Assembly (NCBI GenBank): GCA_946481465.1
Contig: CAMLOC010000152.1
Location: 1 to 7,648, forward strand
From: an uncultured Shinella sp.
Lineage (GTDB): Bacteria > Pseudomonadota > Alphaproteobacteria > Rhizobiales > Rhizobiaceae
Reading direction: 5' to 3'
Length of the DNA stretch: 7,648 nt
Shown: in pieces, positions 1 through 6,793 of the stretch
Layout: every line of letters begins with the position of its first letter
How positions within the stretch are numbered: the stretch's first letter is position 1
Notes under the pieces: generated by a model
What the model saw: only the letters and a program-made list of their open reading frames with translations
Database searches by the model: none
Told to the model about the DNA's origin: nothing
Made by a program: the position numbers and the translations under genes

Positions 1-216
1 CGCTACTACGGCCTCGACGCGGAAAAGCTGAAAGCGGCGAAGGAGGATGCGCTCGTCATGCATCCCGGCCCGATGAACCGCGGCGTGGAGATCGCCTCGG
101 AGATCGCCGACGGCCCGCAGAGCGTCATCGAACAGCAGGTCGAGATGGGCGTCGCCGTCCGCATGGCCGTGATGGAAACGCTTCTCGTTTCGCAGAACCA
201 GGGTGTCCGCGCATGA
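1..216 (+). CDS. pyrB: Aspartate carbamoyltransferase catalytic chain, C-terminal fragment (5' end outside window)
   Basis: This is the last 71 codons of an open frame that enters from the left edge, ending in TGA. The enzyme condenses carbamoyl phosphate with L-aspartate to N-carbamoyl-aspartate, the committed step of de novo pyrimidine synthesis in the cytoplasm. What can be seen is the characteristic C-terminal signature of the family: the segment [12 protein letters not shown] (residues 20-31 of the fragment), followed by the terminal helix with [17 protein letters not shown]. The stop codon overlaps the start of the next gene as ATGA, so the two products are probably translationally coupled and made in similar amounts. 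That fits a PyrB/PyrX-type complex. The catalytic carbamoyl-phosphate-binding part and the promoter lie outside the window. Identity is secure from the signature and the neighbour. Confidence 0.95.
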   Translation, partial: RYYGLDAEKLKAAKEDALVMHPGPMNRGVEIASEIADGPQSVIEQQVEMGVAVRMAVMETLLVSQNQGVRA

Positions 217-1505
217 CCCGCACCACCGTCCTGAAGAACCTCCGCATCCTCGATCCCTCGCGCAACCTGGACGAAAAGGGTTCCATCGTCATCGAGAACG
301 GCCGGATCGCCGCCATCGGCAGCGGCGCGCAGAACCAGGGCGCACCGGAAGGCGCCGAGATCGTCGACGGTCGCGGCCTCATCGCCGCGCCCGGCCTCGT
401 CGATGCCCGCGTCTTCGTCGGCGAGCCCGGCGCCGAGCACCGCGAGACGATCGAATCGGCCTCCCGTGCGGCGGCCGCCGGCGGCGTCACAACCTTCATC
501 ACCATGCCGGACACCGATCCCGTCATCGACGATATCGCGCTCGTCGAATTCGTGCTGAAGAACGCCCGCGACAAGGCGATCGTCAACATCCACCCGGCCG
601 CAGCCCTCACAAAGGGCCTTGCAGGCGAGGAGATGACCGAATTCGGCCTCCTGAAGGATGCCGGCGCCGTCGCCTTCACCAACGGCCGCAACCCGATGCA
701 CAATGCCCAGGTGCTGCGCCGGGCCATGACCTATGCCCGCGAATTCGGCAGCGTCATCGCGCTGGAGACCCGCGACAAGTATCTCGGCGCCGGCGGCGTG
801 ATGAACGAGGGGCTGCTCGCAAGCTGGCTCGGCCTTTCCGGCAGCCCGCGCGAGGCCGAGCTGATCCCGCTCGAACGGGACCTGCGCATCGCCGGCCTGA
901 CGCGCGGCAAATACCATGCGGCGCAGATCTCCGTGCCGGAATCGGCCGAGGCCGTGAAGAGCGCCAGGGATCGCGGCGCGAACGCCACCTGCGGCATCTC
1001 GATCAACCACCTGACGCTGAACGAGAACGACATCGGCGAATACCGCACCTTCTTCAAGCTCTCCCCGCCGCTGCGCGGCGAGGACGACCGCAAGGCGATG
1101 GTCGACGCGCTCGCCCGCGGCGAGATCGACATCATCGTCTCCTCGCACGATCCGCAGGACGTCGACACCAAGCGCCTGCCCTTCGCGGACGCCGCCGACG
1201 GCGCGATCGGCCTTGAGACCATGCTGGCGGCGGCGCTCAGGCTGCACCACAGCGGCGAGGTTCCGCTGATGCGGCTCCTCGATGCGCTCTCGACGCGCCC
1301 GGCGCAGATCTTCGGCCTTGACGCCGGCACGCTTGCGCCCGGCGCGCGCGCCGACATCGTGCTGATCGATCCCGACGAGCCCTGGCTTGCCACCAAGGAC
1401 CGCTTCGTCTCGCGTTCGAAGAACACGCCCTTCGAAGATGCCCGCTTTACGGGACGCGCGATTAGCACCTATGTTGCCGGCGAACGGGTGTATTCGCTGG
1501 ACTGA
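213..1505 (+). CDS. pyrX: Dihydroorotase-like protein, predicted non-catalytic (PyrX / PyrC' type)
   Basis: This 430-aa protein has the amidohydrolase fold of type I dihydroorotases: an N-terminal beta-sandwich segment (about 1-58), a TIM-barrel (about 60-360) and the closing segment [18 protein letters not shown] (374-391). The overall match is clear ([14 protein letters not shown] at 60-73, GGVTTF at 90-95, GAIGLET at 330-336). The metal site is not conserved. The usual HxH after GLVD is R66-V-F68. The His expected in the HCED motif is L184, the His of HVS is Q238, the Asp of TDHAPH is S311, and the bridging acidic position reads TNG (N157 region). Catalysis of carbamoyl-aspartate ring closure is therefore unlikely. 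In Pseudomonas such an inactive PyrC' is needed to assemble and activate the PyrB transferase, and the ATGA overlap with pyrB suggests the same role here. Start: ATG at 213, with AGGG at 200-203. Many genomes would label this simply pyrC. Confidence 0.9.
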   Translation: MTRTTVLKNLRILDPSRNLDEKGSIVIENGRIAAIGSGAQNQGAPEGAEIVDGRGLIAAPGLVDARVFVGEPGAEHRETIESASRAAAAGGVTTFITMPDTDPVIDDIALVEFVLKNARDKAIVNIHPAAALTKGLAGEEMTEFGLLKDAGAVAFTNGRNPMHNAQVLRRAMTYAREFGSVIALETRDKYLGAGGVMNEGLLASWLGLSGSPREAELIPLERDLRIAGLTRGKYHAAQISVPESAEAVKSARDRGANATCGISINHLTLNENDIGEYRTFFKLSPPLRGEDDRKAMVDALARGEIDIIVSSHDPQDVDTKRLPFADAADGAIGLETMLAAALRLHHSGEVPLMRLLDALSTRPAQIFGLDAGTLAPGARADIVLIDPDEPWLATKDRFVSRSKNTPFEDARFTGRAISTYVAGERVYSLD

Positions 1506-1530
1506 AAGGGACGTTGGTCCGGCGGAGATT

Positions 1531-1578
1531 GTGGATCCTCGGGTCGAGCCCGAGGATGACGGAAGAAGGAAGGTCGCA
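1531..1578 (+). repeat. Palindromic intergenic repeat, left arm of inverted pair
   Basis: The core is a near-perfect hairpin: ATCCTCGGG (1535-1543), loop TCGAG, CCCGAGGAT (1549-1557). It is followed by GACGGA and a purine-rich tail. The same 48-nt unit recurs inverted at 1626-1673: the first 33 positions match except one and there are 7 mismatches overall. From general knowledge, this CCTCGGG-palindrome family is scattered through intergenic regions of many Rhizobiales. When read through in one frame it encodes the familiar [14 protein letters not shown] string. It starts 25 bases after the PyrX stop and could act as a 3'-end RNA stabiliser or weak terminator, although no T-tract follows. Confidence 0.85.
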
Positions 1579-1625
1579 GGACGTTGAGAAACGTTGCCCC
1601 CTGCCGGATCGCTTAATGGGTTCGG

Positions 1626-1673
1626 TGGCACCTCCTTCCCTCCGTCATCCTCGGGCTTGACCCGAGGATCCAC
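1626..1673 (-). repeat. Palindromic intergenic repeat, right arm of inverted pair
   Basis: This is the inverted copy of the unit at 1531-1578, with its own hairpin ATCCTCGGG (1647-1655), loop CTTGA, CCCGAGGAT (1661-1669). With the left arm it makes a 143-bp element whose two ends could pair over about 48 nt, with a 47-nt unique centre. The two-palindrome architecture resembles the described RIME-type mosaic elements of rhizobia; membership in that exact family cannot be confirmed by eye. Together the arms fill most of the gap between the pyrX-like gene and plsY, and no gene or clear promoter is visible in the remainder. Confidence 0.85.
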
Positions 1674-1709
1674 CGCCCCGCATGCAGAATAACGGAACGG
1701 GGGAATAGC

Positions 1710-2324
1710 GTGTCCGACATTTTCACCTGGCAGCTCGACGGCCTGCCGACGCTCGCCGCCCTCGCCTTCGGCTACCTTCTCGGTTCCATTCCGTTCGGCC
1801 TGATCCTCACCCGCATGGCGGGGCTCGGCGACGTGCGGAAGATCGGCTCCGGCAATATCGGCGCGACGAACGTGCTGCGCACCGGCAACAAGAAGCTCGC
1901 GGCCGCGACCCTGCTGCTGGACGCCCTCAAGGGCACCGCGGCCACCGCCATCGCTTCGCGCTGGGGGCTCGATGCCGGCCTTGCGGCGGGCTTTGCCGCC
2001 TTCCTTGGCCATCTCTTTCCCGTCTGGCTCGGCTTCAAGGGCGGCAAGGGCGTCGCGACCTATGTCGGGCTGCTGCTCGGCCTCGTGCCGGTCATGCTCG
2101 CCGTCTTCGCTGCAGTCTGGATCGGCCTTGCCTACCTGACGCGCTATTCGTCCCTCTCGGCCCTGGTTGCAACCGCCGCATCTCCGGTTGTATTGTGGTT
2201 CCTCGGTCACGAGAAGGTGGCAGTGCTCTTCCTGCTGCTCACGCTCATCACCTGGTGGAAGCACAGCGCCAATATCGGCCGCCTGTTGAGCGGCACGGAA
2301 AGCAAGATCGGCAGCAAGGGATAG
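1710..2324 (+). CDS. plsY: Acyl-phosphate:glycerol-3-phosphate acyltransferase PlsY
   Basis: PlsY is an integral inner-membrane enzyme that transfers the acyl group from acyl phosphate (made by PlsX) to sn-glycerol 3-phosphate, giving lysophosphatidic acid for phospholipid synthesis. The 204-aa product has the usual family length and the three conserved loops: GSIPFG (25-30) with [12 protein letters not shown] (46-57), [18 protein letters not shown] (100-117), and [14 protein letters not shown] (184-197). Between them are hydrophobic segments at roughly 14-34, 63-83, 86-106, 115-142 and 150-182, consistent with a multi-pass protein. The start is a GTG at 1710, preceded by a G-rich ribosome site (GGGGGA, 1699-1704). 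The gene is followed only 2 bp later by dprA, so the two are very likely cotranscribed. Its own promoter is not evident; the upstream gap is occupied by the repeat pair. Confidence 0.96.
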   Translation: MSDIFTWQLDGLPTLAALAFGYLLGSIPFGLILTRMAGLGDVRKIGSGNIGATNVLRTGNKKLAAATLLLDALKGTAATAIASRWGLDAGLAAGFAAFLGHLFPVWLGFKGGKGVATYVGLLLGLVPVMLAVFAAVWIGLAYLTRYSSLSALVATAASPVVLWFLGHEKVAVLFLLLTLITWWKHSANIGRLLSGTESKIGSKG

Positions 2325-2326
2325 CG

Positions 2327-3478
2327 ATGGACGAGCGCAGCGCAAGGACAAGGGGCATTGCGCTGACGGAACGACAGAGGATCGCCTGGCTGCGCCTCAT
2401 CCGCAGCGACAATGTCGGGCCGGTCACCTTTCGCGAACTCATCAATCACTTCGGCAGCGCCGAGACGGCGCTGGACATGCTGCCCGAACTTTCCCGCCGC
2501 GGCGGCGCCGCGCGCGCCATCCGCGTCGCCAGCCGTGCCGAGGCCGAGCGCGAACTCGACATGGCCGACCGGCACGGCGCCGCCTTCGTCGGTATCGGCG
2601 AACCCGACTATCCCTTCCTCCTGCGCCAGATCGACGGCGCGCCGCCGCTCTTGGCCGTCAAGGGCAACCGGGCCGTCGCGGCGGCACCGGCCGTCGGCAT
2701 CGTCGGCGCGCGCAACGCCTCACTCTCCGGCACGAAATTCGCCGGCCTGCTGGCGCGCGCGATCGGGCGGGCCGGTTATACCATCGTCTCGGGCCTTGCC
2801 CGCGGCATCGACACGGCCGCCCATCGTGCCAGCCTCGATACCGGCACGGTCGCCGCCATGGCGGGCGGGCTCGACAAGCCCTACCCGCCGGAGAATATCG
2901 GCCTGCTTGCCGAACTCACCGAGGGGCAAGGCCTCGCCATCAGCGAAATGCCCTTCGGCTGGGAGCCGCGCGCCCGCGACTTTCCCCGCCGCAACCGGCT
3001 GATCGCGGGCATGTCGCTCGGCCTTGTGGTGGTGGAGGCGGCGGTGCGTTCCGGCTCGCTGATCACCGCGCGCAACGCGGCGGATTTCGGCCGCCTGGTC
3101 TTCGCCGTGCCGGGCTCCCCGCTCGATCCGCGCTGCGAGGGCACGAACGGCCTCCTCAAGGACGGCGCGACAATCACCACCATGCCCGAGGATGTGCTGG
3201 AAAACCTGCGCCCCCTGTCCGAGCCGGACCTGTTCGCCCCCCGCCCCGGCGCCGGCGAGCCGGCCGAGGACACGCCGCCCGCCCTGCGGCTGCCGCCGGG
3301 CGACGGCGAGCGGGAACACATAGCGGACGCGCTAAGCCAGGTGCCCGCCGAAATCGACGAGATCATCCGCCATACCGGCATCGCTGCCGCCACAGTGTAC
3401 CTCGTCCTCCTAGAACTTGATCTTGCCGGCCGGCTTCAGCGGCATGCCGACGGCCGGGTCTCGTTGATCCCGGACTGA
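2327..3478 (+). CDS. dprA: DNA-processing protein DprA (Smf family)
   Basis: DprA binds incoming single-stranded DNA during natural transformation and loads RecA; in bacteria not known to be competent its role is less clear. The 383-aa product has three parts: an N-terminal helix-hairpin-helix/SAM-like region (about 13-60, LTERQRIAWLRLIRSDNVGP), the Rossmann-like core (about 80-295), and a C-terminal winged-helix segment (about 326-381, with EIDEIIRHTGIAAATVYLVL). Core motifs are VGIVGARNASLSG (123-135), SGLARGIDTAAH (155-166), FPRRNRLIAG (219-228), SGSLITARNA (242-251) and GTNGLLKDGA (272-281). The ATG at 2327 is chosen because it sits 6 nt after AAGGG (2316-2320) and just past the plsY stop; the frame could be extended upstream only by running inside plsY. 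The last 69 bp overlap a convergent small gene. The core and C-terminal domain look intact. Confidence 0.95.
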   Translation: MDERSARTRGIALTERQRIAWLRLIRSDNVGPVTFRELINHFGSAETALDMLPELSRRGGAARAIRVASRAEAERELDMADRHGAAFVGIGEPDYPFLLRQIDGAPPLLAVKGNRAVAAAPAVGIVGARNASLSGTKFAGLLARAIGRAGYTIVSGLARGIDTAAHRASLDTGTVAAMAGGLDKPYPPENIGLLAELTEGQGLAISEMPFGWEPRARDFPRRNRLIAGMSLGLVVVEAAVRSGSLITARNAADFGRLVFAVPGSPLDPRCEGTNGLLKDGATITTMPEDVLENLRPLSEPDLFAPRPGAGEPAEDTPPALRLPPGDGEREHIADALSQVPAEIDEIIRHTGIAAATVYLVLLELDLAGRLQRHADGRVSLIPD

Positions 3479-3664
3479 ACGCGGCCTGAGGCCGGAGAGG
3501 ATGTCCCCCGCCTCCACATAGGCCATCTCGATCAGGTAACCCAGCATGTCGGCGCCTTCGGCGTTCACGACCGTGCGCAGCTCGCCGAGCATCTGCCGGG
3601 TATAGGCGAGGTTCTCCTCCGCGGTATGCGGCGGGAGAGCAGGTTTGGCTGGTTTCGGGCTCAT
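3410..3664 (-). CDS. Small conserved-looking helical protein of unknown function
   Basis: I do not recognise a named family. The 84-aa product begins MSPKPAKPALPPHT, a Pro/Lys-rich, probably flexible leader. It continues with an amphipathic helical core at about 15-58 (ENLAYTRQMLGELR, then GADMLGYLIEMAYVEAGD) and ends with a basic tail. There is no signal peptide, membrane segment or cysteine. Evidence that it is real: third codon positions are strongly G/C like the neighbouring genes, and GGAAG lies 5 nt upstream of the ATG at 3664. It also has its own divergent upstream region facing topA. A longer frame starting at 3754 lacks a ribosome site and reads through the likely promoter, so I reject that start. 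The last 22 codons plus the stop overlap the 3' end of dprA in convergent orientation; the helical core lies outside the overlap. Confidence 0.72.
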   Translation of the reverse strand: MSPKPAKPALPPHTAEENLAYTRQMLGELRTVVNAEGADMLGYLIEMAYVEAGDILSGLRPRSVRDQRDPAVGMPLKPAGKIKF

Positions 3665-3673
3665 AGCGCTTCC

Positions 3674-3791
3674 GTTGCACCTACGTTTCGGAATCACCGT
3701 CAGGTTGCAATTCCTGTACCCAGCGGAAGATACAACGATTAGCGAAAATTGCAATCAGCGATTAATCTCGCATTGGTTGCATAACGTTGCA
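3674..3791. promoter_or_regulatory. Cluster of TTGCA boxes in the divergent control region
   Basis: Five copies of TTGCA preceded by G or A occur at 3674-3679, 3704-3709, 3748-3753, 3776-3781 and 3786-3791. The last two are spaced exactly 10 bp apart (one helical turn), and the middle one is the palindrome ATTGCAAT (3748-3755). This could be a binding region for a regulator acting on the small gene, on topA, or on both. No regulator can be named from the sequence. Confidence 0.3.
3727..3754 (-). promoter_or_regulatory. Candidate sigma70-type promoter for the small minus-strand gene
   Basis: Read on the minus strand, TTGCAA (3754-3749) is followed after 16 nt by TATCTT (3732-3727). Each hexamer matches its consensus at 4 of 6 positions. 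Transcription would start near 3720, giving a leader of about 55 nt before the ATG at 3664. The surrounding stretch is clearly AT-richer than the flanking genes. This is an inference from sequence only. Confidence 0.3.
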
Positions 3792-3814
3792 TCCCACTAA
3801 TTTCACCCCTACCT

Positions 3815-3843
3815 CTTGACCGGAACGCTTTGTCTGTTCATGT
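3815..3843 (+). promoter_or_regulatory. Candidate promoter upstream of topA
   Basis: CTTGAC at 3815-3820 matches the alphaproteobacterial -35 consensus exactly. With a 17-nt spacer the -10 position would be TCATGT (3838-3843), which is a poor match. Transcription would start near 3850, leaving a leader of about 70 nt before the topA start. A weaker alternative lies further upstream (TTGGTT 3774-3779, 16-nt spacer, ACTAAT 3796-3801). Confidence 0.25.
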
Positions 3844-3922
3844 CGAGACACGACTTTCCGGCGCAAGGCGCCCGTTTTGCCGTGCATCCAAGCGTGCGGC
3901 ACCCGTACTCAGAGAAATGATG

Positions 3923-6571
3923 ATGAATGTTGTAGTTGTGGAATCGCCTGCCAAGGCCAAGACGATCAACAAGTATCTCGGGCCCGGCTACACGGTGCTC
4001 GCCTCGTTCGGCCATGTGCGCGACCTGCCGGCCAAGGACGGCTCCGTGCGCCCGGACGAGGATTTCGAAATGTCCTGGGAAGTGGATAGCGCCTCGGCCC
4101 GGCGCATCAAGGATATTGCCGATGCGGTGAAGTCCTCCGACGGCCTGATCCTCGCGACCGACCCGGATCGCGAAGGCGAAGCCATCTCCTGGCATGTGCT
4201 CGACGTCCTGAAGAAGAAGCGGGTCATCGGCGACAAGCCGGTCAAGCGCGTCGTCTTCAACGCCATCACCAAGTCGGCCGTGCTCGATGCCATGCGCAAT
4301 CCGCGCGACATCGATATCGCGCTGGTCGATGCCTATCTCGCCCGCCGCGCCCTCGACTACCTCGTCGGCTTCAACCTCTCGCCGGTCCTCTGGCGCAAGC
4401 TGCCGGGCGCCCGCTCGGCCGGGCGCGTGCAGTCGGTGGCGCTGCGCCTCGTCTGCGACCGGGAATCGGAAATCGAGCGTTTCGTCTCGGAAGAGTACTG
4501 GAACCTCTCGGCCCTCCTGAAGACGCCGCGCGGCGACGAATTCGAGGCGCGCCTCGTCTCGGCCGAAGGCAAACGCCTGCAGGCGCGGGCGATCGGCAAT
4601 GGCGAGGAGGCGAACCGCCTCAAGGCGCTGCTCGACGGCGCGGCCTACCGCGTCGAAAGCGTCGAGGCCAAGCCCACCAAGCGCAACCCGGCGCCGCCCT
4701 TCACCACCTCCACCCTGCAGCAGGCCGCCTCCTCCAAGCTCGGCTTCTCGGCGTCCCGCACCATGCAGGTGGCGCAGAAGCTCTATGAAGGCATCGACAT
4801 CGGCGGCGAGACGGTCGGTCTCATCACCTATATGCGTACCGACGGCGTGCAGATGGCGCCCGAGGCGATCGACGCGGCGCGCCGCGCCGTCGCCGAGCAG
4901 TTCGGCGAACGCTACGTGCCGGAAAAGCCCCGCTTCTATTCCACCAAGGCGAAGAACGCCCAGGAGGCACACGAGGCGATCCGTCCCACTTCCTTCAACC
5001 GCACGCCGGACCAGGTGAAGCGCTACCTCGATCCGGACCAGCTGCGGCTCTACGACCTCGTCTGGAAGCGCGGCATCGCCAGCCAGATGGCCTCGGCAGA
5101 GATCGAGCGCACCACGGTGGAGATCGAGGCGGACAATGGCGGGCGCAAGGCGGGCCTTCGCGCCACCGGCTCGGTCATCCGCTTCGACGGCTTCATCGCC
5201 GCCTATACCGACCAGAAGGAAGACGGCGAACAGTCGGACGACGGTGATGACGACGGCCGCCTGCCCGAGATCAACGCGCAGGAAAAGCTCGACAAGCAGA
5301 AGGTGAACGCCAGCCAGCACTTCACCGAGCCGCCGCCGCGCTATTCCGAAGCCTCGCTCATCAAGAAGATGGAAGAGCTCGGCATCGGCCGCCCGTCGAC
5401 CTATGCCGCCACGCTCGCCACGCTGCGCGACCGCGAATACATCGTCATCGACAAGCGCAAGCTGATCCCGGAAGCCAAGGGCCGCCTCGTGACGGCCTTC
5501 CTCGAAAGCTTCTTCACCCGCTATGTCGAATACGACTTCACGGCGAGCCTTGAAGAAAAGCTCGACAAGATCTCGGCCGGCGAACTCGACTGGAAGCAGG
5601 TTCTCCGCGACTTCTGGAAGGACTTCTTCGCGCAGATCGAGGACACCAAGGAGCTGCGCGTCACCAACGTGCTCGACGCGCTCAACGAGGAACTCGCCCC
5701 GCTCGTCTTCCCCAAGCGCGAGGACGGCAGCGATCCGCGCATCTGCCAGGTCTGCGGCACAGGCAAGCTCTCGCTGAAGCTCGGCAAGTTCGGCGCCTTC
5801 GTCGGCTGCTCGAACTATCCCGAATGCAACTACACCCGCCAGCTTTCCGCCGACAACGGCTCGGACGCGGAGGCGGCCGCCTCCAGCGAGCCGCAGAACC
5901 TCGGCAAGGACCCGCATACGGGCGAGGAGATCACCCTGCGCTCCGGCCGCTTCGGCCCCTATGTGCAGCGCGGCGACGGCAAGGAGGCCAAGCGCGCCAG
6001 CCTGCCGAAGGGCTGGACACCGGCGAGCATCGACCATGAGAAGGCGCTCGCCCTGCTCTCGCTGCCGCGCGATATCGGCCAGCATCCGGAGACCGGCAAG
6101 ATGATCTCGGCCGGCATCGGCCGCTACGGTCCGTTCCTGCTGCATGACGGCGGCTACGCCAATCTCGAAAGCGTCGAGGACGTCTTCTCGATCGGCCTCA
6201 ACCGCGCCGTCTCTGTCATCGCCGACAAGCAGTCGAAGGGTCCCGGCGGCCGCGCGCGCGGCACGCCCGCCGCGCTGAAGACGCTCGGCGACCATCCGGA
6301 CGGCGGCCCCGTCACGGTGCGGGACGGCAAGTACGGGCCCTACGTCAACTGGGCCAAGGTCAACGCCACACTGCCCAAGGGCAAGGCCGCCGACAGCGTC
6401 ACGCTGGAGGAGGCGCTCGTTTTGATCGCCGAGAAGGCCGGCAAGGCGCCCGCCAAGGGCAAGGCCAAGGCGACGAAGACCACCAAGGCGGCGAAGTCCG
6501 GCGATGCCAAGGCCGCAAAGCCGAAGGCGACAGCAAAGCCCAAGGCCGCATCCAAGGCAAAGAAGGCGTGA
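3923..6571 (+). CDS. topA: DNA topoisomerase I (type IA)
   Basis: TopA relaxes negatively supercoiled DNA by cutting one strand through a 5'-phosphotyrosine, without ATP. The 882-aa product starts with the Toprim domain: VVVVESPAKAKTINKYL (3-19) with catalytic E7, and DPDREGEAISWH (80-91) with the D80-x-D82-x-E84 metal site. The active-site tyrosine is Y303 in LITYMRTDGVQM, and EELGIGRPSTYA follows at about 485-496. The C-terminal part has one four-cysteine zinc ribbon (C608, C611, C629, C635). Three Toprim-C repeats, each with a GRFGPYV-like core, lie at about 660-690, 717-750 and 788-822, and a Lys/Ala-rich tail at about 839-882. E. coli TopA has more zinc ribbons; the single ribbon plus repeats is usual outside the gamma group. 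Start: ATG codons stand in tandem at 3917, 3920 and 3923. I choose 3923 because the conserved protein begins MNVVVVESPAKAK and the only ribosome-site-like sequence is AGAGA at 3911-3915. Confidence 0.97.
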   Translation: MNVVVVESPAKAKTINKYLGPGYTVLASFGHVRDLPAKDGSVRPDEDFEMSWEVDSASARRIKDIADAVKSSDGLILATDPDREGEAISWHVLDVLKKKRVIGDKPVKRVVFNAITKSAVLDAMRNPRDIDIALVDAYLARRALDYLVGFNLSPVLWRKLPGARSAGRVQSVALRLVCDRESEIERFVSEEYWNLSALLKTPRGDEFEARLVSAEGKRLQARAIGNGEEANRLKALLDGAAYRVESVEAKPTKRNPAPPFTTSTLQQAASSKLGFSASRTMQVAQKLYEGIDIGGETVGLITYMRTDGVQMAPEAIDAARRAVAEQFGERYVPEKPRFYSTKAKNAQEAHEAIRPTSFNRTPDQVKRYLDPDQLRLYDLVWKRGIASQMASAEIERTTVEIEADNGGRKAGLRATGSVIRFDGFIAAYTDQKEDGEQSDDGDDDGRLPEINAQEKLDKQKVNASQHFTEPPPRYSEASLIKKMEELGIGRPSTYAATLATLRDREYIVIDKRKLIPEAKGRLVTAFLESFFTRYVEYDFTASLEEKLDKISAGELDWKQVLRDFWKDFFAQIEDTKELRVTNVLDALNEELAPLVFPKREDGSDPRICQVCGTGKLSLKLGKFGAFVGCSNYPECNYTRQLSADNGSDAEAAASSEPQNLGKDPHTGEEITLRSGRFGPYVQRGDGKEAKRASLPKGWTPASIDHEKALALLSLPRDIGQHPETGKMISAGIGRYGPFLLHDGGYANLESVEDVFSIGLNRAVSVIADKQSKGPGGRARGTPAALKTLGDHPDGGPVTVRDGKYGPYVNWAKVNATLPKGKAADSVTLEEALVLIAEKAGKAPAKGKAKATKTTKAAKSGDAKAAKPKATAKPKAASKAKKA

Positions 6572-6621
6572 CGCCATGGACAACCTGGCTTTCGCATATA
6601 GGGGCAAGCCGGCTCCGCTCT

Positions 6622-6668
6622 CCTTCTCCCCCCGGGGAGAAGGTGGCCCGAAGGGCCGGATGAGGGGG
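6622..6668 (+). repeat. Second-family palindromic intergenic repeat, left arm
   Basis: A perfect 10-bp stem CCTTCTCCCC / GGGGAGAAGG (6622-6631 and 6634-6643) is followed by a smaller hairpin GGCCC-GAA-GGGCC (6645-6657) and GGATGAGGGGG. The unit is unrelated to the repeat upstream of plsY. This CTTCTCCCC...GATGAGGGG pattern is familiar from many rhizobial intergenic regions. It begins about 50 bp past the topA stop and may protect or end the topA transcript, although no T-tract follows. Confidence 0.85.
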
Positions 6669-6706
6669 AAAGCCAACGAACTCCTTCGCGATGTCAGGTC
6701 ACCGCG

Positions 6707-6750
6707 CCCCCTCATCCGCCTGCCGGCACCTTCTCCCCGAGGGGAGAAGG
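6707..6750 (-). repeat. Second-family palindromic intergenic repeat, right arm
   Basis: This is an inverted copy of 6622-6668. It has the same 10-bp stem (6729-6738 and 6741-6750, loop GA) and the same CCCCCTCATCCG edge, but the central hairpin is replaced by a shorter segment containing GCCGGC (6722-6727). The two arms bound a 129-bp element with a 38-bp centre. The right arm ends only 43 bp before the chosen rnr start and its GAGAAGG is purine-rich enough to act as a ribosome site for an alternative rnr start at 6755. Confidence 0.85.
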
Positions 6751-6793
6751 GAGCATGCAGCGCACGTCCCATTTCCCATCGGATCGCTTTGAC

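Noticed and set aside
1387..1587. 66-codon plus-strand frame across the pyrX 3' end and the repeat
   Set aside because: Shadow frame inside pyrX ending in repeat translation (PRVEPEDDG); no ribosome site of its own.
2195..2326. 44-residue N-terminal extension of DprA
   Set aside because: Lies entirely inside plsY in another frame; the ATG at 2327 has a good ribosome site and fits the family.
6..2351. 781-codon open frame on the minus strand across pyrB, pyrX and plsY
   Set aside because: Antisense shadow produced by high-GC third positions of the plus-strand genes; it crosses three well-identified genes and the repeats and shows no domain. Strings such as [10 protein letters not shown] come from the palindromic repeat.
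3482..3494. Small hairpin CGGCC-TGA-GGCCG just after the dprA stop as a terminator
   Set aside because: Five-bp stem, no T-tract on either strand, and it lies within the coding sequence of the small minus-strand gene.
3363..3680. Alternative 105-codon minus-strand frame over the small gene
   Set aside because: Arg/Gly-rich out-of-frame translation of the 84-codon gene, with poorer codon use.
3860..3878. Terminator-like hairpin GGCGC-AAG-GCGCC followed by CGTTTT in the topA leader, a possible attenuator
   Set aside because: Only a 5-bp stem with a short, interrupted T-run; too weak to call without conservation data.
3830..3922. 31-residue N-terminal extension of TopA from a TTG codon
   Set aside because: No ribosome site, untypical composition, and the conserved family start is at MNVVVVESPAKAK; the stretch also overlaps the best candidate promoter.
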